DNA of 57,625 bases, from the NCBI GenBank assembly GCA_001803415.1, contig MHDC01000038.1:1-57625 (forward strand). The letters are read 5' to 3'. The notes beneath the pieces are model-generated. The model did no database searches and had not been told where the DNA came from. It worked only from the letters and a program-made list of their open reading frames with translations. The position numbers and the translations under genes are program-made. Shown here in pieces: positions 20,135-29,347 of the stretch. The stretch's first letter is position 1, and the number at the start of each line of letters is the position of its first letter. This stretch comes from Microgenomates group bacterium RBG_16_45_19 (GTDB taxonomy: Bacteria > Patescibacteriota > Microgenomatia > UBA1400 > RBG-16-45-19).

Positions 20135-20521
20135 ATGACCGACCCCATCGCTGACATGTTAACCCGGATCCGCAACGCCTTACGGTCCCATCAAGCGATC
20201 GTCCTCATTCCTCATTCAAAAGTCAAGGAAGCCATTGCCGTGGTCTTAAAACAAGAGCAGTACATCAATGATTACCGCGTGACTACCACTCAACCAAAAG
20301 TCATTGAACTCAATTTGCGCTATGTCGCTGGTCAACCGGCGATTTCCCACTTGAAACGCTTAAGTAAACCCGGTCGTCGGCTTTACACTTCCGCCAAGCA
20401 CTTACCTTCAGTTTTAGGTGGTTACGGCTTGACTATTCTCACTACCAATCAGGGAATCCTAACCACCAAAAAAGCTCGAAAAGCCAACCTTGGCGGCGAA
20501 GTCCTCTGCCAAATCTATTAA
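20135..20521 (+). CDS. rpsH: Ribosomal protein uS8
   Basis: 128 residues. Begins TDPIADMLTRIRNALRSHQ and ends with the typical STxxG-like region TILTTNQGILTTKKARKANL and GGEVLCQIY. It is 2 nt after rpsZ. In E. coli this protein represses the spc operon. Confidence 0.96.
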   Translation: MTDPIADMLTRIRNALRSHQAIVLIPHSKVKEAIAVVLKQEQYINDYRVTTTQPKVIELNLRYVAGQPAISHLKRLSKPGRRLYTSAKHLPSVLGGYGLTILTTNQGILTTKKARKANLGGEVLCQIY

Positions 20522-20526
20522 ATCAT

Positions 20527-21078
20527 ATGAGCCGTTTAGCCTTAAATCCACTGACCATTCCTTTAGGGGTGACTGTCAGTCTCAAAGAACAAACCGCGAC
20601 TGTCACCGGTCCTTTGGGGACTTTAACCCAAGCCATCCCCGCGGACATCAAATTGGAATTAACGCCAACTGATCTTAAAGTCAATCAAGTGGCCACCACC
20701 TATCAAGCTCAAGCTAATCAGGGCTTGATTTACCGCTTGTTGGAAAATATGATCATCGGGGTTACCACTGGCTTCAGTCGCCATCTGGAATTAGTCGGTA
20801 CCGGTTATCGGGCTAAGCCACAAGGTGATCAATTGGAAATCAACGCCGGCTATTCCCATCCGGTCAAGTTCCAGCCGCCACCAGGCATTCGTCTCCAGGT
20901 TCCCACGGAAACGACTATCGAAGTCCACGGCATTGATAAGCAGCTGGTGGGTCAGGTGGCTGCCAATATCCGAGCCATCCGCCCACCTGAACCCTATAAA
21001 GGTAAAGGTATCCGTTATCAAGGCGAGTACGTTCGCCATAAAGCCGGTAAAACCACTAAGGTCGGTGCAGCCGCTTAA
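20527..21078 (+). CDS. rplF: Ribosomal protein uL6
   Basis: 183 residues, two repeated domains. The C-terminal signature PEPYKGKGIRYQGEYVRHKA is intact, with VGTGYRAKPQGDQLEINAGY before it. Confidence 0.96.
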   Translation: MSRLALNPLTIPLGVTVSLKEQTATVTGPLGTLTQAIPADIKLELTPTDLKVNQVATTYQAQANQGLIYRLLENMIIGVTTGFSRHLELVGTGYRAKPQGDQLEINAGYSHPVKFQPPPGIRLQVPTETTIEVHGIDKQLVGQVAANIRAIRPPEPYKGKGIRYQGEYVRHKAGKTTKVGAAA

Positions 21079-21103
21079 AATTTATCTAAATTAAGTCATT
21101 TCT

Positions 21104-21454
21104 ATGAAATCTACTTCCACTCAGACCCGTCTGCACCGTCAGCGCCGAACCCGGTTAAAGCTTAAAGACCAAGTTGCCCGACCTCGGCTACACGTTTACC
21201 GCTCCAATCGCTACTTATACGCTCAAATTATTGATGATGCTCAAGCCAAGACCATCGTCGCCGCCTCGGAAAAAGAGCTTAAAACACCGGGTAAGACTAA
21301 AACGGAACGAGCCCACCAAGTCGGGGCTTTGCTGGCCACCAAAAGCAAAACCAAAAAAATAACTCAGGTTAAATTTGACCGTGGTCGTTATCGTTATCAT
21401 GGTCGAGTCAAGGCTTTAGCCGAAAGCGCTCGAGCTGGAGGTTTAATTTTTTAA
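21104..21454 (+). CDS. rplR: Ribosomal protein uL18
   Basis: 116 residues. 5S rRNA-binding protein with RPRLHVYRSNRYLYAQIIDD and the C-terminal FDRGRYRYHGRVKALAESAR motif. Confidence 0.96.
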   Translation: MKSTSTQTRLHRQRRTRLKLKDQVARPRLHVYRSNRYLYAQIIDDAQAKTIVAASEKELKTPGKTKTERAHQVGALLATKSKTKKITQVKFDRGRYRYHGRVKALAESARAGGLIF

Positions 21455-21473
21455 AGTCAAACTGGATCAAACT

Positions 21474-21959
21474 ATGAGACCCACCTACCACCATGCTTCT
21501 GCCTCGGAATTTGAAGAAAAAATTATTCAAGTCAACCGAGTCAGCAAAAAAACTAAAGGCGGTAACCAAATTGGTTTTTCCGTCCTGGTGGTCGTTGGTG
21601 ATCGTCAGGGTAAAGTCGGTGTGGCTCTGGGTAAAGGACCGGATGTCATGTCTTCGATTAAGAAAGGGGTCCGCAAGGCAAAAAAAAGACTTATCACCGT
21701 GCCCTTGCGCCGGGGGACCATCCCGTTTGCCTTGGTCACCAAGTATGGTGCCGCTAAAATCCTGCTTAAACCGGCTCCGGTTGGTTCAGGCATCATTGCC
21801 GGTGGCGCGGTTCGCTCCGTTATCGAAGTCGCCGGTATCCAAAATATCGTCGGTAAAGTCCTCGGTTCCAATAATCAAGCCAACAACGCCTATGCTACTT
21901 TTAAAGCCTTAGCCCAAATCCAGCGCCTGGTCAAGTTACGTCAAGTACCCATGACTTAA
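21474..21959 (+). CDS. rpsE: Ribosomal protein uS5
   Basis: 161 residues. N-terminal double-stranded RNA-binding domain (EEKIIQVNRVSKKTKGG) and the C-terminal domain with GSGIIAGGAVRSVIEVAGI. rplO follows after 3 nt, so rpmD (uL30), which normally lies here, is absent. Confidence 0.96.
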   Translation: MRPTYHHASASEFEEKIIQVNRVSKKTKGGNQIGFSVLVVVGDRQGKVGVALGKGPDVMSSIKKGVRKAKKRLITVPLRRGTIPFALVTKYGAAKILLKPAPVGSGIIAGGAVRSVIEVAGIQNIVGKVLGSNNQANNAYATFKALAQIQRLVKLRQVPMT

Positions 21960-21962
21960 ATT

Positions 21963-22409
21963 ATGCTCAAACTCCACCAATTACCCAAGAGTACCAGCCC
22001 TTCCCATAAACGACGCGGTCAAGGCTACGGCTCCGGTAAGGGTGGTCATACTTCTGGCCGAGGCCAGAAAGGCCAACTCAGCCGAAGCCGCCTTCCGCTC
22101 TGGTTTGAAGGTGGTCAGTTGCCGCAAATTCGCCGCTTTCCTTTTATTCGGGGTAAAAGTCGTTTTGATCGCCTGCGGCCCCGACCCATCATACTCAACT
22201 TGACCGACCTAAACCGCTTTCCCTCAGGCACTGTCGTCACCCCGAAAACTTTATTGGCTGCCCGTTTGGTCAGTCAGACCGAATTAGCTTCCCATCCCAT
22301 TAAAATTTTAGGTCAAGGTACTTTAAAATCGGCCTTGACCGTGTCACTCCCGACTTCTAAAGCCGCTCAAACCAAGATTGAAGCCGCTGGTGGGAAAGTC
22401 AGTCTGTGA
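21963..22409 (+). CDS. rplO: Ribosomal protein uL15
   Basis: 148 residues. The Gly/Arg-rich N-terminal half ([20 protein letters not shown]) and GFEGGQLP-like [14 protein letters not shown] are typical. Its TGA overlaps the GTG start of secY (GTGA). Confidence 0.95.
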   Translation: MLKLHQLPKSTSPSHKRRGQGYGSGKGGHTSGRGQKGQLSRSRLPLWFEGGQLPQIRRFPFIRGKSRFDRLRPRPIILNLTDLNRFPSGTVVTPKTLLAARLVSQTELASHPIKILGQGTLKSALTVSLPTSKAAQTKIEAAGGKVSL

Positions 22410-23692
22410 GTCAGCTGGTCAATACCTTAAGTCATGTTTTTGCTATTGTCGAATTGCGTCGTAAAATTTTCTTTACCCTGGCCATCTTTGCTGCCTATCG
22501 GCTTTTTGCCCATATTCCCTTAGCCGGGGTAAACACCGGCCAACTTAAGGACCTCTTTGCTCAGAACCAATTTCTGTCATTGCTGGATATTTTTTCCGGC
22601 GGCACCCTGGCTAACTTCTCCATCATGGCTTTGGGTCTAGCCCCCTACATTAACGCCTCGATCATTCTCCAACTCCTAACTTTAGTTATTCCCAAATTGG
22701 AAGCTTTGAGTAAGGAAGGTGAAGCCGGCCGGGAACAAATCAATCAATATACTCGCCTCCTCACTCTCCCCTTAGCCGTGGTTCAGGCCATTGGTGTGCT
22801 GTTTCTTTTAAACAGTCAAAGCTTACTCATCCGTTTTCAGTTACCCACTCTCATTGTCAGTGTCGTCATTCTGGTGACCGGTACTGTCATTGCCATGTGG
22901 CTGGGTGAGCTGATCACTCTTTACGGTATCGGCAACGGCATCTCCATGCTCATTTTAGCCGGCATTGTCGCTCGTTTGCCCGTTTCCTTTGCCCAAACTT
23001 TATTTACTTCCCAGGCCGAAACTATCTTTAACTTGATCATGATTATCGGCATCGCCGTTTTGGTCATTGCCGGCATCGTGGTTATGGATGTGGCTGTTCG
23101 TAAAGTCCCCATTCACTACGCCCGACGGGTGCGTGGCAGTCGGCTTTTGGGTGGCCAAAGTACCTTTTTACCCTTAAGACTTAATCAGGCCGGGGTGATT
23201 CCCATTATCTTTGCCGTTTCCCTGGTCTTAGTCCCCTCGATTGTCGGCCGGGTTTTAACCAACCTCCCCAATCCCACCTTAGCTTCACTGGGAGCTAGTC
23301 TGGTCGCCGCCTTTTCTCCCCAAAGCGTCGTCTATAACCTGATTTACTTCGGCTTAGTCGTCTGTTTCACTTATTTTTATACGGCGGTGGTTTTTGATCC
23401 ACAAAAAATAGCCGATGAAATCAAGAAAAACGGCGGCTTTATTCCCGGAATTCGCCCGGGTAAAGCCACGGCCGACCACCTTTCTTACATCATTACTCGG
23501 ATTACCCTCTTGGGAGCCCTATTTTTAGGGGTGATTGCCATTATGCCCTCGATTGTCCAAGGCATTACCGGGGTGACCGCCCTGACTATCGGCGGCACTG
23601 GTATTTTAATCGTCGTTTCCGTTATTTTAGAAACCTCAAAGCAGGTCGAAGCCATGCTCGTCATGCGCAATTATGATAGCTTTTTGGATTAA
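22406..23692 (+). CDS. secY: Protein translocase subunit SecY
   Basis: 428 residues, ten hydrophobic helices. It is the channel for protein export. Visible family blocks are [29 protein letters not shown] near the plug and lateral gate, the cytosolic [14 protein letters not shown] loop and the [16 protein letters not shown] segment. The GTG start overlaps the rplO stop, so translation is coupled. Confidence 0.97.
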   Translation: MSQLVNTLSHVFAIVELRRKIFFTLAIFAAYRLFAHIPLAGVNTGQLKDLFAQNQFLSLLDIFSGGTLANFSIMALGLAPYINASIILQLLTLVIPKLEALSKEGEAGREQINQYTRLLTLPLAVVQAIGVLFLLNSQSLLIRFQLPTLIVSVVILVTGTVIAMWLGELITLYGIGNGISMLILAGIVARLPVSFAQTLFTSQAETIFNLIMIIGIAVLVIAGIVVMDVAVRKVPIHYARRVRGSRLLGGQSTFLPLRLNQAGVIPIIFAVSLVLVPSIVGRVLTNLPNPTLASLGASLVAAFSPQSVVYNLIYFGLVVCFTYFYTAVVFDPQKIADEIKKNGGFIPGIRPGKATADHLSYIITRITLLGALFLGVIAIMPSIVQGITGVTALTIGGTGILIVVSVILETSKQVEAMLVMRNYDSFLD

Positions 23693-23710
23693 TGCCCATT
23701 AAGGGGGATC

Positions 23711-24274
23711 ATGAAAATCATACTCATTGGTATTCAAGGCGCTGGTAAATCGACTCAAGGCAATCTGCTCTCCCGCAAGTTAAAAATTCCCTACCTTTCT
23801 TCCGGTCATATTTTCCGGGAAATGGCCAAGGAGAAAACACCCTGGGGTCGTTATGTTAAAGAGACCATTAACGCCGGCGTCCTCATTCCTGATGCCAAAA
23901 CGGTTAAAATTATCGAAGCCTATCTTCAGCGCCTCGAATATGCCAACGGCTATATTTTGGATGGTTTTCCGCGGACTGTACCTCAGGCTAAAGCTTTTAG
24001 TAACGGCGTCGACTGCGTTATCTATCTGACTGTCTCCGATAAAGAAGCCCTCTGGCGTCTTTTTGGTCGTTTAAGTCAGGAAAATGGTGTCCGGGAAGAT
24101 AATACTTTAGACGCGATCTACAAACGGATTCAATCTTTTCATGAGCATACCAAGTTGGTCATCAGTCATTACAAACGCCGGCGTCTTTTAGAAGCAGTTG
24201 ATGGCGAACGTCCGATTAAAGTCATCTATCAGGATATTCTGCGTCGTTTGCCTAAATATTCTTCCCGACCTTGA
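23711..24274 (+). CDS. adk: Adenylate kinase, short form
   Basis: 187 residues. The P-loop is GIQGAGKSTQ, the AMP-binding region includes SSGHIFREMA, and DGFPRT is present. The LID region is the short type without the zinc-finger insertion. It converts ATP and AMP to two ADP. GGGGGAT before the ATG is a good ribosome site. Its TGA overlaps the next start (TGATG). Confidence 0.94.
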   Translation: MKIILIGIQGAGKSTQGNLLSRKLKIPYLSSGHIFREMAKEKTPWGRYVKETINAGVLIPDAKTVKIIEAYLQRLEYANGYILDGFPRTVPQAKAFSNGVDCVIYLTVSDKEALWRLFGRLSQENGVREDNTLDAIYKRIQSFHEHTKLVISHYKRRRLLEAVDGERPIKVIYQDILRRLPKYSSRP

Positions 24275-25020
24275 TGGTTATGTCCACGGCTTCCGCTTAC
24301 CTTGACACTTTTCGCCAAAACGGTCATAGAATTGCTACCATTAGGCGCACTTTAGTTAACTACACCCAAACTCAAAAGCAACTGGCTGCTATCGAAGCTT
24401 TAGCTAATCGCTTGATCCAAAAGGCCGGCGGTGAACCGGCCTTTAAAAAAGTCCCGGGTTATCGTTATGCCACTTGCATCTCGATCAATGACGCCATTGT
24501 CCATAGTCCCCCCTTGGGCCAACTCCACTCGGGTGATTTAGTCACTCTCGATACCGGCATGAGTTACCACGGTACCACCTCCGATACCGCCGTGTCCTTT
24601 GTCATTGGCCCACCCACCCCTTTTCAGAGTCACTTTCTTAATGTTGGCCGCCGCACCCTGAAAAAGGCTATTGCCGCCGCCACCGTCGGCCATAAAGTCT
24701 ACCACCTGGCCAAAACCATTCAAACCCACATTGAAGCCGCAGGTTTTAACGTCACCCGCAATTTAACCGGTCATGGTCTCGGTCAGACTATGCACGAACC
24801 ACCCCCCATCCCCTGTTTTATCTCCAAAGACCCGCAATTAAACCAACCCTTGACTGCCGGTATGGTCTTGGCCATTGAAGTCATGTACATGGCCGGTAAT
24901 TGGCCGCTTAAAACCGATCCTGATGGCTGGACCATGCGGACGGTTGATGGTTCTCTGTCCGCCGTCTTTGAAGAGGATATTTTAATTACACCCCGTGGAC
25001 CAGAGGTCCTGACCAACTGA
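24274..25020 (+). CDS. map: Methionine aminopeptidase type I
   Basis: 248 residues. All five metal ligands of the pita-bread fold are visible: Asp in LDTGMSYHG, Asp in SDTAVSF, His in GHGLGQTMHE, Glu in AIEVMY and Glu in FEEDILIT. It removes the N-terminal Met from new proteins. Three in-frame starts lie close together (TTG 24271, ATG 24274, ATG 24280); the ATG in TGATG is chosen. Confidence 0.95.
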   Translation: MVMSTASAYLDTFRQNGHRIATIRRTLVNYTQTQKQLAAIEALANRLIQKAGGEPAFKKVPGYRYATCISINDAIVHSPPLGQLHSGDLVTLDTGMSYHGTTSDTAVSFVIGPPTPFQSHFLNVGRRTLKKAIAAATVGHKVYHLAKTIQTHIEAAGFNVTRNLTGHGLGQTMHEPPPIPCFISKDPQLNQPLTAGMVLAIEVMYMAGNWPLKTDPDGWTMRTVDGSLSAVFEEDILITPRGPEVLTN

Positions 25021-25038
25021 CCCAAAAGTGACCTCCTC

Positions 25039-25067
25039 TTGTCCCAGGCTGATTCTTTTGTTAAAAT
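25039..25067 (+). promoter_or_regulatory. infA promoter (TTGTCC-N17-TAAAAT)
   Basis: TTGTCC at 25039-25044 and TAAAAT at 25062-25067 have a 17-bp spacer. The start near 25074 is just before the attenuator hairpin. Confidence 0.6.
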
Positions 25068-25078
25068 AGCCCCGGCTT

Positions 25079-25107
25079 CACCTGTTTATGTCAGGTGTAG
25101 TTTTTTT
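25079..25107 (+). terminator. Attenuator hairpin plus T7 in the infA leader
   Basis: CACCTG (25079-25084) pairs perfectly with CAGGTG (25092-25097) around TTTATGT, then TAG and seven T (25101-25107). It sits between the infA promoter and the infA ribosome site, so it may both end read-through from map and control the new transcript. Confidence 0.65.
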
Positions 25108-25134
25108 GTTGACCAAAGCAAAAATGCGGAGGGT

Positions 25135-25410
25135 ATGCCCCAAGCCAAACAAATTCTAGAGCTGGAAGGTATCATCACTGAAGCCTTACCTAACACCATG
25201 TTCCGCGTCCAAGTGGCGCCGTCGGCTCCGGAAGAATATCAGGGTCGTACCATCCTTTGCACCTTAAGCGGGAAAATGCGTCTCTACCGGATTCGGGTTA
25301 TGCCCGGTGATGAAGTTCGTCTGGAAATGACTCCTTACGACAAAGATCGGGGCCGGATTACTTATCGCAAGCGGGAACCAGCGGCCGACCATCCTCGGGT
25401 TGCCTCATAA
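25135..25410 (+). CDS. infA: Translation initiation factor IF-1
   Basis: 91 residues, a little longer than the usual 72. OB-fold sequence with [36 protein letters not shown] and the C-terminal DRGRITYR. The ATG follows GGAGGGT. An open frame extends upstream to 25039, but that part covers the promoter and hairpin. The extra tail is [13 protein letters not shown]. Confidence 0.95.
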   Translation: MPQAKQILELEGIITEALPNTMFRVQVAPSAPEEYQGRTILCTLSGKMRLYRIRVMPGDEVRLEMTPYDKDRGRITYRKREPAADHPRVAS

Positions 25411-25459
25411 ATTCTGTTTGGAGGCTACCGTTAATCCCCTTTTCCGTCACAGTCATCTT

Positions 25460-25573
25460 ATGAAAGTCAAAGCCAGTATTAAGCCACGATGTAAACAATG
25501 TAAAATTGTTAGGCGTCACGGGAAAATTTACATTACCTGTGTTAATCCCCGCCACAAACAACGCCAGGGCTAA
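25460..25573 (+). CDS. rpmJ: Ribosomal protein bL36, zinc-binding form
   Basis: 37 residues, [14 protein letters not shown] start. Zinc ligands C11, C14, C27 and H32 are all present (C+ form). It lies between infA and rpsM as in most bacteria. No clear ribosome site. Confidence 0.94.
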   Translation: MKVKASIKPRCKQCKIVRRHGKIYITCVNPRHKQRQG

Positions 25574-25585
25574 AGAAAAATAGTT

Positions 25586-25981
25586 ATGCCACGTCTAGCT
25601 GGAGTCGATCTACCCGAAAATAAGCGCGCCGAGGTCGCCCTAACCTATATCTATGGCATCGGTCAGGCTAACGTTAAAGTCGTTTTAGCCAAAGCTGACG
25701 TTAATCCTGATAAACGTGCCCGTGATTTTACCGCTCAAGATATCAATCGGCTCCAAAAAATTCTCGAAAGCTATAACCTTGAGGGTAATTTACGCAAACA
25801 AGTTCATGAAAACATTCAACGTTTACGGCGCATCGGTGCTTATCGTGGCCTGCGCCATGCTGCCGGTCTACCGGTTAGAGGCCAGCGGACTCGGGTCAAC
25901 GCCCGGACCAAACGTGGTCGGCGCATGACCGTCGGGGCCTTGAAGAAAGAAGCCATGACCAAAGTCGAAACCGCTAAATAA
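25586..25981 (+). CDS. rpsM: Ribosomal protein uS13
   Basis: 131 residues. Starts MPRLAGVDLPENKRAEVAL, with the IYGIGQANVK helix-hairpin-helix and the RGLRHAAGLPVRGQRTRVNA segment. Contacts 23S rRNA and P-site tRNA. Confidence 0.97.
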   Translation: MPRLAGVDLPENKRAEVALTYIYGIGQANVKVVLAKADVNPDKRARDFTAQDINRLQKILESYNLEGNLRKQVHENIQRLRRIGAYRGLRHAAGLPVRGQRTRVNARTKRGRRMTVGALKKEAMTKVETAK

Positions 25982-25984
25982 CTT

Positions 25985-26371
25985 ATGCCAGTCGGTCTTA
26001 AACGTCCAGCCGCTGCCCGAGCCGTCACCAAAGGGGCGATGTATGTCGCCGCCAGCTTTAATAACACTTTGGTCACCATTACCGATGAGCAGGGTCAAAC
26101 CTTGTGCTGGAGTTCGACTGGGAAAATGGGTTTTTCCGGTAGCCGCAAATCAACCCCCTTTGCTGCCACCGTCGCCATCGAAAAAGTCTTAGAAGAGGCT
26201 AAATCCTGGGGTTTAAGGGAACTCAAAGTTTATCTTAAAGGACCGGGTGCCGGCCGGGATGCGGCTCTCAGGGTCTTAAAAAACCAACCCTTTAAAATTA
26301 GCTTACTGGCGGATGTCACTCCCATCGCTCATAACGGCACTCGCCCCCGAAAAAAGAAACACAACCGCTAA
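25985..26371 (+). CDS. rpsK: Ribosomal protein uS11
   Basis: 128 residues. ASFNNTLVTITDEQGQTLCW and GPGAGRDAALRVL, then DVTPIAHNGTRPRKKK, are standard uS11 blocks. The rpsD start follows after one base. Confidence 0.97.
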   Translation: MPVGLKRPAAARAVTKGAMYVAASFNNTLVTITDEQGQTLCWSSTGKMGFSGSRKSTPFAATVAIEKVLEEAKSWGLRELKVYLKGPGAGRDAALRVLKNQPFKISLLADVTPIAHNGTRPRKKKHNR

Positions 26372-26372
26372 T

Positions 26373-26981
26373 ATGTCTCGCTACCTTGGTCCTAAAAACA
26401 AACTGGCTCGCCGCGCCAATCTGGATTTAAGCTTGAAGACTAATCCAGCTAAATTAGCCCGCCGGCTGAATATTCCCCCCGGCCAGCATGGCCGTAAAGG
26501 CACCAAAAAACTGTCCGATTACGGCTTACAGTTGCGGGAGAAGCAGAAAGTCAAATGGGTCTATGGGGTGCTTGAAGCTCAGTTTAGACGCTATTACCTT
26601 AAAGCCACTAAAAATCCGGCGGCCACCGGTGAAGAATTGCTTCGGCTTTTGGAACGACGCCTCGATAATGTCGTTTACCGCTTGGGTTTAGCCCCGACCC
26701 GTCCCTCAGCCCGACAATTAATTGTTCACGGCCATGTAAAGGTTAACCGTCGTCCCGTCGACCGCCCCTCTTACCAAGTCAAAGTCGGTGACACTGTCAC
26801 TTTGTCTCCCCGGGCTTTAAAAATCCCGACCATAAAAACCCTGTTGGATCAGAAAAATATCTTAGTTCCATCTTGGCTTAAACGCCAGGCTGTCGTTGGC
26901 AAAATGGTCTCCCTGCCACAGAAAAATGACTGGCAGCTGGATGTCAATGAAAATTTAATCGTTGAGTCTTATTCACGCTAA
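26373..26981 (+). CDS. rpsD: Ribosomal protein uS4, zinc-free type
   Basis: 202 residues starting MSRYLGPKNKLARRANLDL. The N-terminal cysteines of the zinc-type uS4 are absent. The S4 RNA-binding domain with RLGLAPTRPSARQLIVHGHV is intact. The frame is open further upstream into rpsK, but the family start sets the boundary. Confidence 0.96.
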   Translation: MSRYLGPKNKLARRANLDLSLKTNPAKLARRLNIPPGQHGRKGTKKLSDYGLQLREKQKVKWVYGVLEAQFRRYYLKATKNPAATGEELLRLLERRLDNVVYRLGLAPTRPSARQLIVHGHVKVNRRPVDRPSYQVKVGDTVTLSPRALKIPTIKTLLDQKNILVPSWLKRQAVVGKMVSLPQKNDWQLDVNENLIVESYSR

Positions 26982-27026
26982 GCTTGATTAATCATCAATC
27001 ATTAACCATTAACCATAAGGATATTT

Positions 27027-27986
27027 ATGCTTCAACCCACTTTTTCGGTCCAAATTGCTGAAGAAAGCCAAGGTTACGCTAAATTTATTATCGAACCCTT
27101 GGAGAAAGGTTACGGCCAAACCCTAGCCGTTGGCTTACGTCGTGTCTTATTAACCTCGATGGAGGGGGCCGCCATTTCTTCGGTGCGTCTGGAAGGCGTG
27201 CCGCATCAATTTACTACCTTAGCCGGGATGAAAGAAGACGTGGTCGACTTAATTTTAAATCTAAAGCAATTAAACGTCGCCCTGACTGGTGACACCGATT
27301 CAGTCACCCTTAAACTGGATGTTAAAGGTCCGCGCTCGGTCACCGGCGCCGATTTACCGTTGCCGTCAACCGTTGTTTTGGCCAATCCTGATCAACCGCT
27401 TTGTGTTCTAGCCGATAGCAAAGCCAAACTGGTGGCTGAAATTACCATCAGTAAAGGCCGAGGTTACTCTCTGGCTTCGGATCGGCCGACCGGTAGTCTG
27501 GGCGAAATTCCGGTTGATGCCGCCTACTCACCCGTTCGTAAAGTGGCTTATAAAATCGAGGCGACTCGGGTTGGTCGCCGGACCGATTTCGACCGCTTGA
27601 TTTTAGAATTATGGTCTAACGGCACTATTGCCTCCCGTGAAGTTCTAGATCGAGCCGCCAAAATCTTAGTCGCCCATTTTCAGCAGATCTACGAACCGGT
27701 GATCGTCGAGACTCCTAAGGAAATGACTTTTGCCGACCGCTATGAAGACGAAGTCTATAAATTGACCGTTGAAGAATTGGACTTGCCGACCAGAATCGCT
27801 AACGCTTTGCGCAAAGGTGGCTACAAAACGGTTAAAGACCTGGTCAATGCCAAAAAATCAGATATTGCCAAAGTTAAGAATTTAGGCGAAAAGTCAGTCG
27901 ATGTCGTCGCTGGTGCGTTATCTCAGAAAGATCTGACATTAGCCGATGCTGCCGTCGACTCTTCACCTGAAGCTAAATCCCTATGA
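27027..27986 (+). CDS. rpoA: RNA polymerase alpha subunit
   Basis: 319 residues. N-terminal assembly domain with EPLEKGYGQTLAVGLRRVLL, an RVGRRTDFDRLILELWSNG dimer region, and a complete alpha-CTD (LDLPTRIANALRKGGYKTV, then KVKNLGEKSVDVV) that can bind UP elements and activators. AAGGAT precedes the ATG. The 45-nt gap before it has small ATTAACC repeats. Its stop overlaps rplQ by 4 nt. Confidence 0.97.
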   Translation: MLQPTFSVQIAEESQGYAKFIIEPLEKGYGQTLAVGLRRVLLTSMEGAAISSVRLEGVPHQFTTLAGMKEDVVDLILNLKQLNVALTGDTDSVTLKLDVKGPRSVTGADLPLPSTVVLANPDQPLCVLADSKAKLVAEITISKGRGYSLASDRPTGSLGEIPVDAAYSPVRKVAYKIEATRVGRRTDFDRLILELWSNGTIASREVLDRAAKILVAHFQQIYEPVIVETPKEMTFADRYEDEVYKLTVEELDLPTRIANALRKGGYKTVKDLVNAKKSDIAKVKNLGEKSVDVVAGALSQKDLTLADAAVDSSPEAKSL

Positions 27987-28498
27987 GACACCGTCTTCAA
28001 GGTCATAAATTAAATCGTAATTCAGCCCAGCGGCGGGCTTTGTTTAAGAATTTAGCCCGCTCGCTCATCGAACATCAACGACTGACTACTACTTTAGCCA
28101 AAGCCAAAGCCGTCCAAGGTAAATTTGACCGGTTGATGGTTCAAGCCAAATCCGGTACCCTCAAAGACCGCCGCCTCATTGAAGCCGTCATCAATGACCG
28201 GCGTTTGGTTAACCGCTTGGTCATGGACTTGGCTCCCTTAAGTCGCCAGCGGGCCAGCGGTTTTACCCGGATTATCCGCTTAAACCGAAATCGGGGTGAC
28301 GCTGCCCTTAAAGTCCGCTGGGAATTGGTTGATCTGCCTCAAGCGGAACCCGAACCAACCAAAGCCAAAGCTAAAACCAGAAGTAAACTCAAAATTAAAC
28401 CGATGCCGCCACCCACTACCAAAGAATCGCTTAAACCGAAGGCTCCGTCTCCGGTTCCAACTTCGGCCGGACCAGTCACTTTAAGGAAAACACCATGA
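27983..28498 (+). CDS. rplQ: Ribosomal protein bL17 with long tail
   Basis: 171 residues. The bL17 core (MRHRLQGHKLNRNSAQRRAL to ALKVRWELVD) fills about 115 residues. The remaining 55 are a Lys/Pro-rich low-complexity tail not seen in E. coli. Starts inside the rpoA stop (ATGA) and overlaps rplM by 4 nt. Confidence 0.95.
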   Translation: MRHRLQGHKLNRNSAQRRALFKNLARSLIEHQRLTTTLAKAKAVQGKFDRLMVQAKSGTLKDRRLIEAVINDRRLVNRLVMDLAPLSRQRASGFTRIIRLNRNRGDAALKVRWELVDLPQAEPEPTKAKAKTRSKLKIKPMPPPTTKESLKPKAPSPVPTSAGPVTLRKTP

Positions 28499-28932
28499 CC
28501 ACCACCACCACCAAACTCAGCCAGATTCACCGCTCTTGGTATTTCCTTGATCTAAACGGGCAAACTTTAGGTCGAGCCTCCACTCAGATTGCCGCCTGGC
28601 TCATCGGTAAACACCGGCCTTATTATACGCCCAACCTAGATTGTGGCGATTATGTAGTGGCCATCAATGCTAGTCAGGTTAAAGTTACCGGTCAGAAACC
28701 AACCACTAAACTCTATCGGCATCATACCGGTTTTCCTGGTGGTTTTCGCGAATTAACTTATAGCCAAGTGGCCGCCAAAGATCCCCGGGAGATTATTATT
28801 AAAGCCGTTACCGGTATGCTCCCCAAAAATAAACTCCGCTCGCGCCGTTTAAAGCGGTTGAAAGTGTTTGTCTCAACTGAGCATCCTTACACCGCCCAAT
28901 TAAACCAGGAGTCTTATGGCTCAACCAACTAA
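28495..28932 (+). CDS. rplM: Ribosomal protein uL13
   Basis: 145 residues. HRSWYFLDLNGQTLGRASTQ and the KLYRHHTGFPGGFRELTY region, then AVTGMLPKNKLRSRRLKRLK, are typical. The ATG follows AAGGAAA. The end overlaps rpsI by 17 nt. Confidence 0.96.
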   Translation: MTTTTTKLSQIHRSWYFLDLNGQTLGRASTQIAAWLIGKHRPYYTPNLDCGDYVVAINASQVKVTGQKPTTKLYRHHTGFPGGFRELTYSQVAAKDPREIIIKAVTGMLPKNKLRSRRLKRLKVFVSTEHPYTAQLNQESYGSTN

Positions 28933-29338
28933 AACCGCCACCGCCAAAGCCAAATACGTCTACGCCATCGGTCGGCGCAAAACCGCTACCGCCCGAGTTC
29001 GTCTCTTCCTTAAAGCTGGGGATTGGTTGGTCAATGATCAAGCTATCGCTCAATATTTTCCGGGTGAAGTCGCCCGTCATTATTACTCCCAACCCTTAAA
29101 GCTCCTGGGTAAAAGCGAAACCTTCAGTTTTACGTCCAGAATCGTTGGTTCCGGTAAAACCGCTCAACTTCAGGCCATGGTTCATGGCTTGTCTCGGGCT
29201 TTAATTAAAGTCGATCCCGCCTTCAAATCACCGCTTAAACAGGCCGGTTTTATCACCCGTGATTCCCGGATGAAACAATCACGTCAAATCGGCACCGGCG
29301 GCAAAGCTAGACGCAAAAAACAAAGTCCCAAGCGCTAA
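28916..29338 (+). CDS. rpsI: Ribosomal protein uS9
   Basis: 140 residues. YAIGRRKTATARVRLF at the N-terminus and the P-site-reaching C-terminal tail GTGGKARRKKQSPKR. It is the last ribosomal protein gene of the block, preceded by CAGGAG. Confidence 0.97.
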   Translation: MAQPTKTATAKAKYVYAIGRRKTATARVRLFLKAGDWLVNDQAIAQYFPGEVARHYYSQPLKLLGKSETFSFTSRIVGSGKTAQLQAMVHGLSRALIKVDPAFKSPLKQAGFITRDSRMKQSRQIGTGGKARRKKQSPKR

Positions 29339-29347
29339 ACTAAGGTT

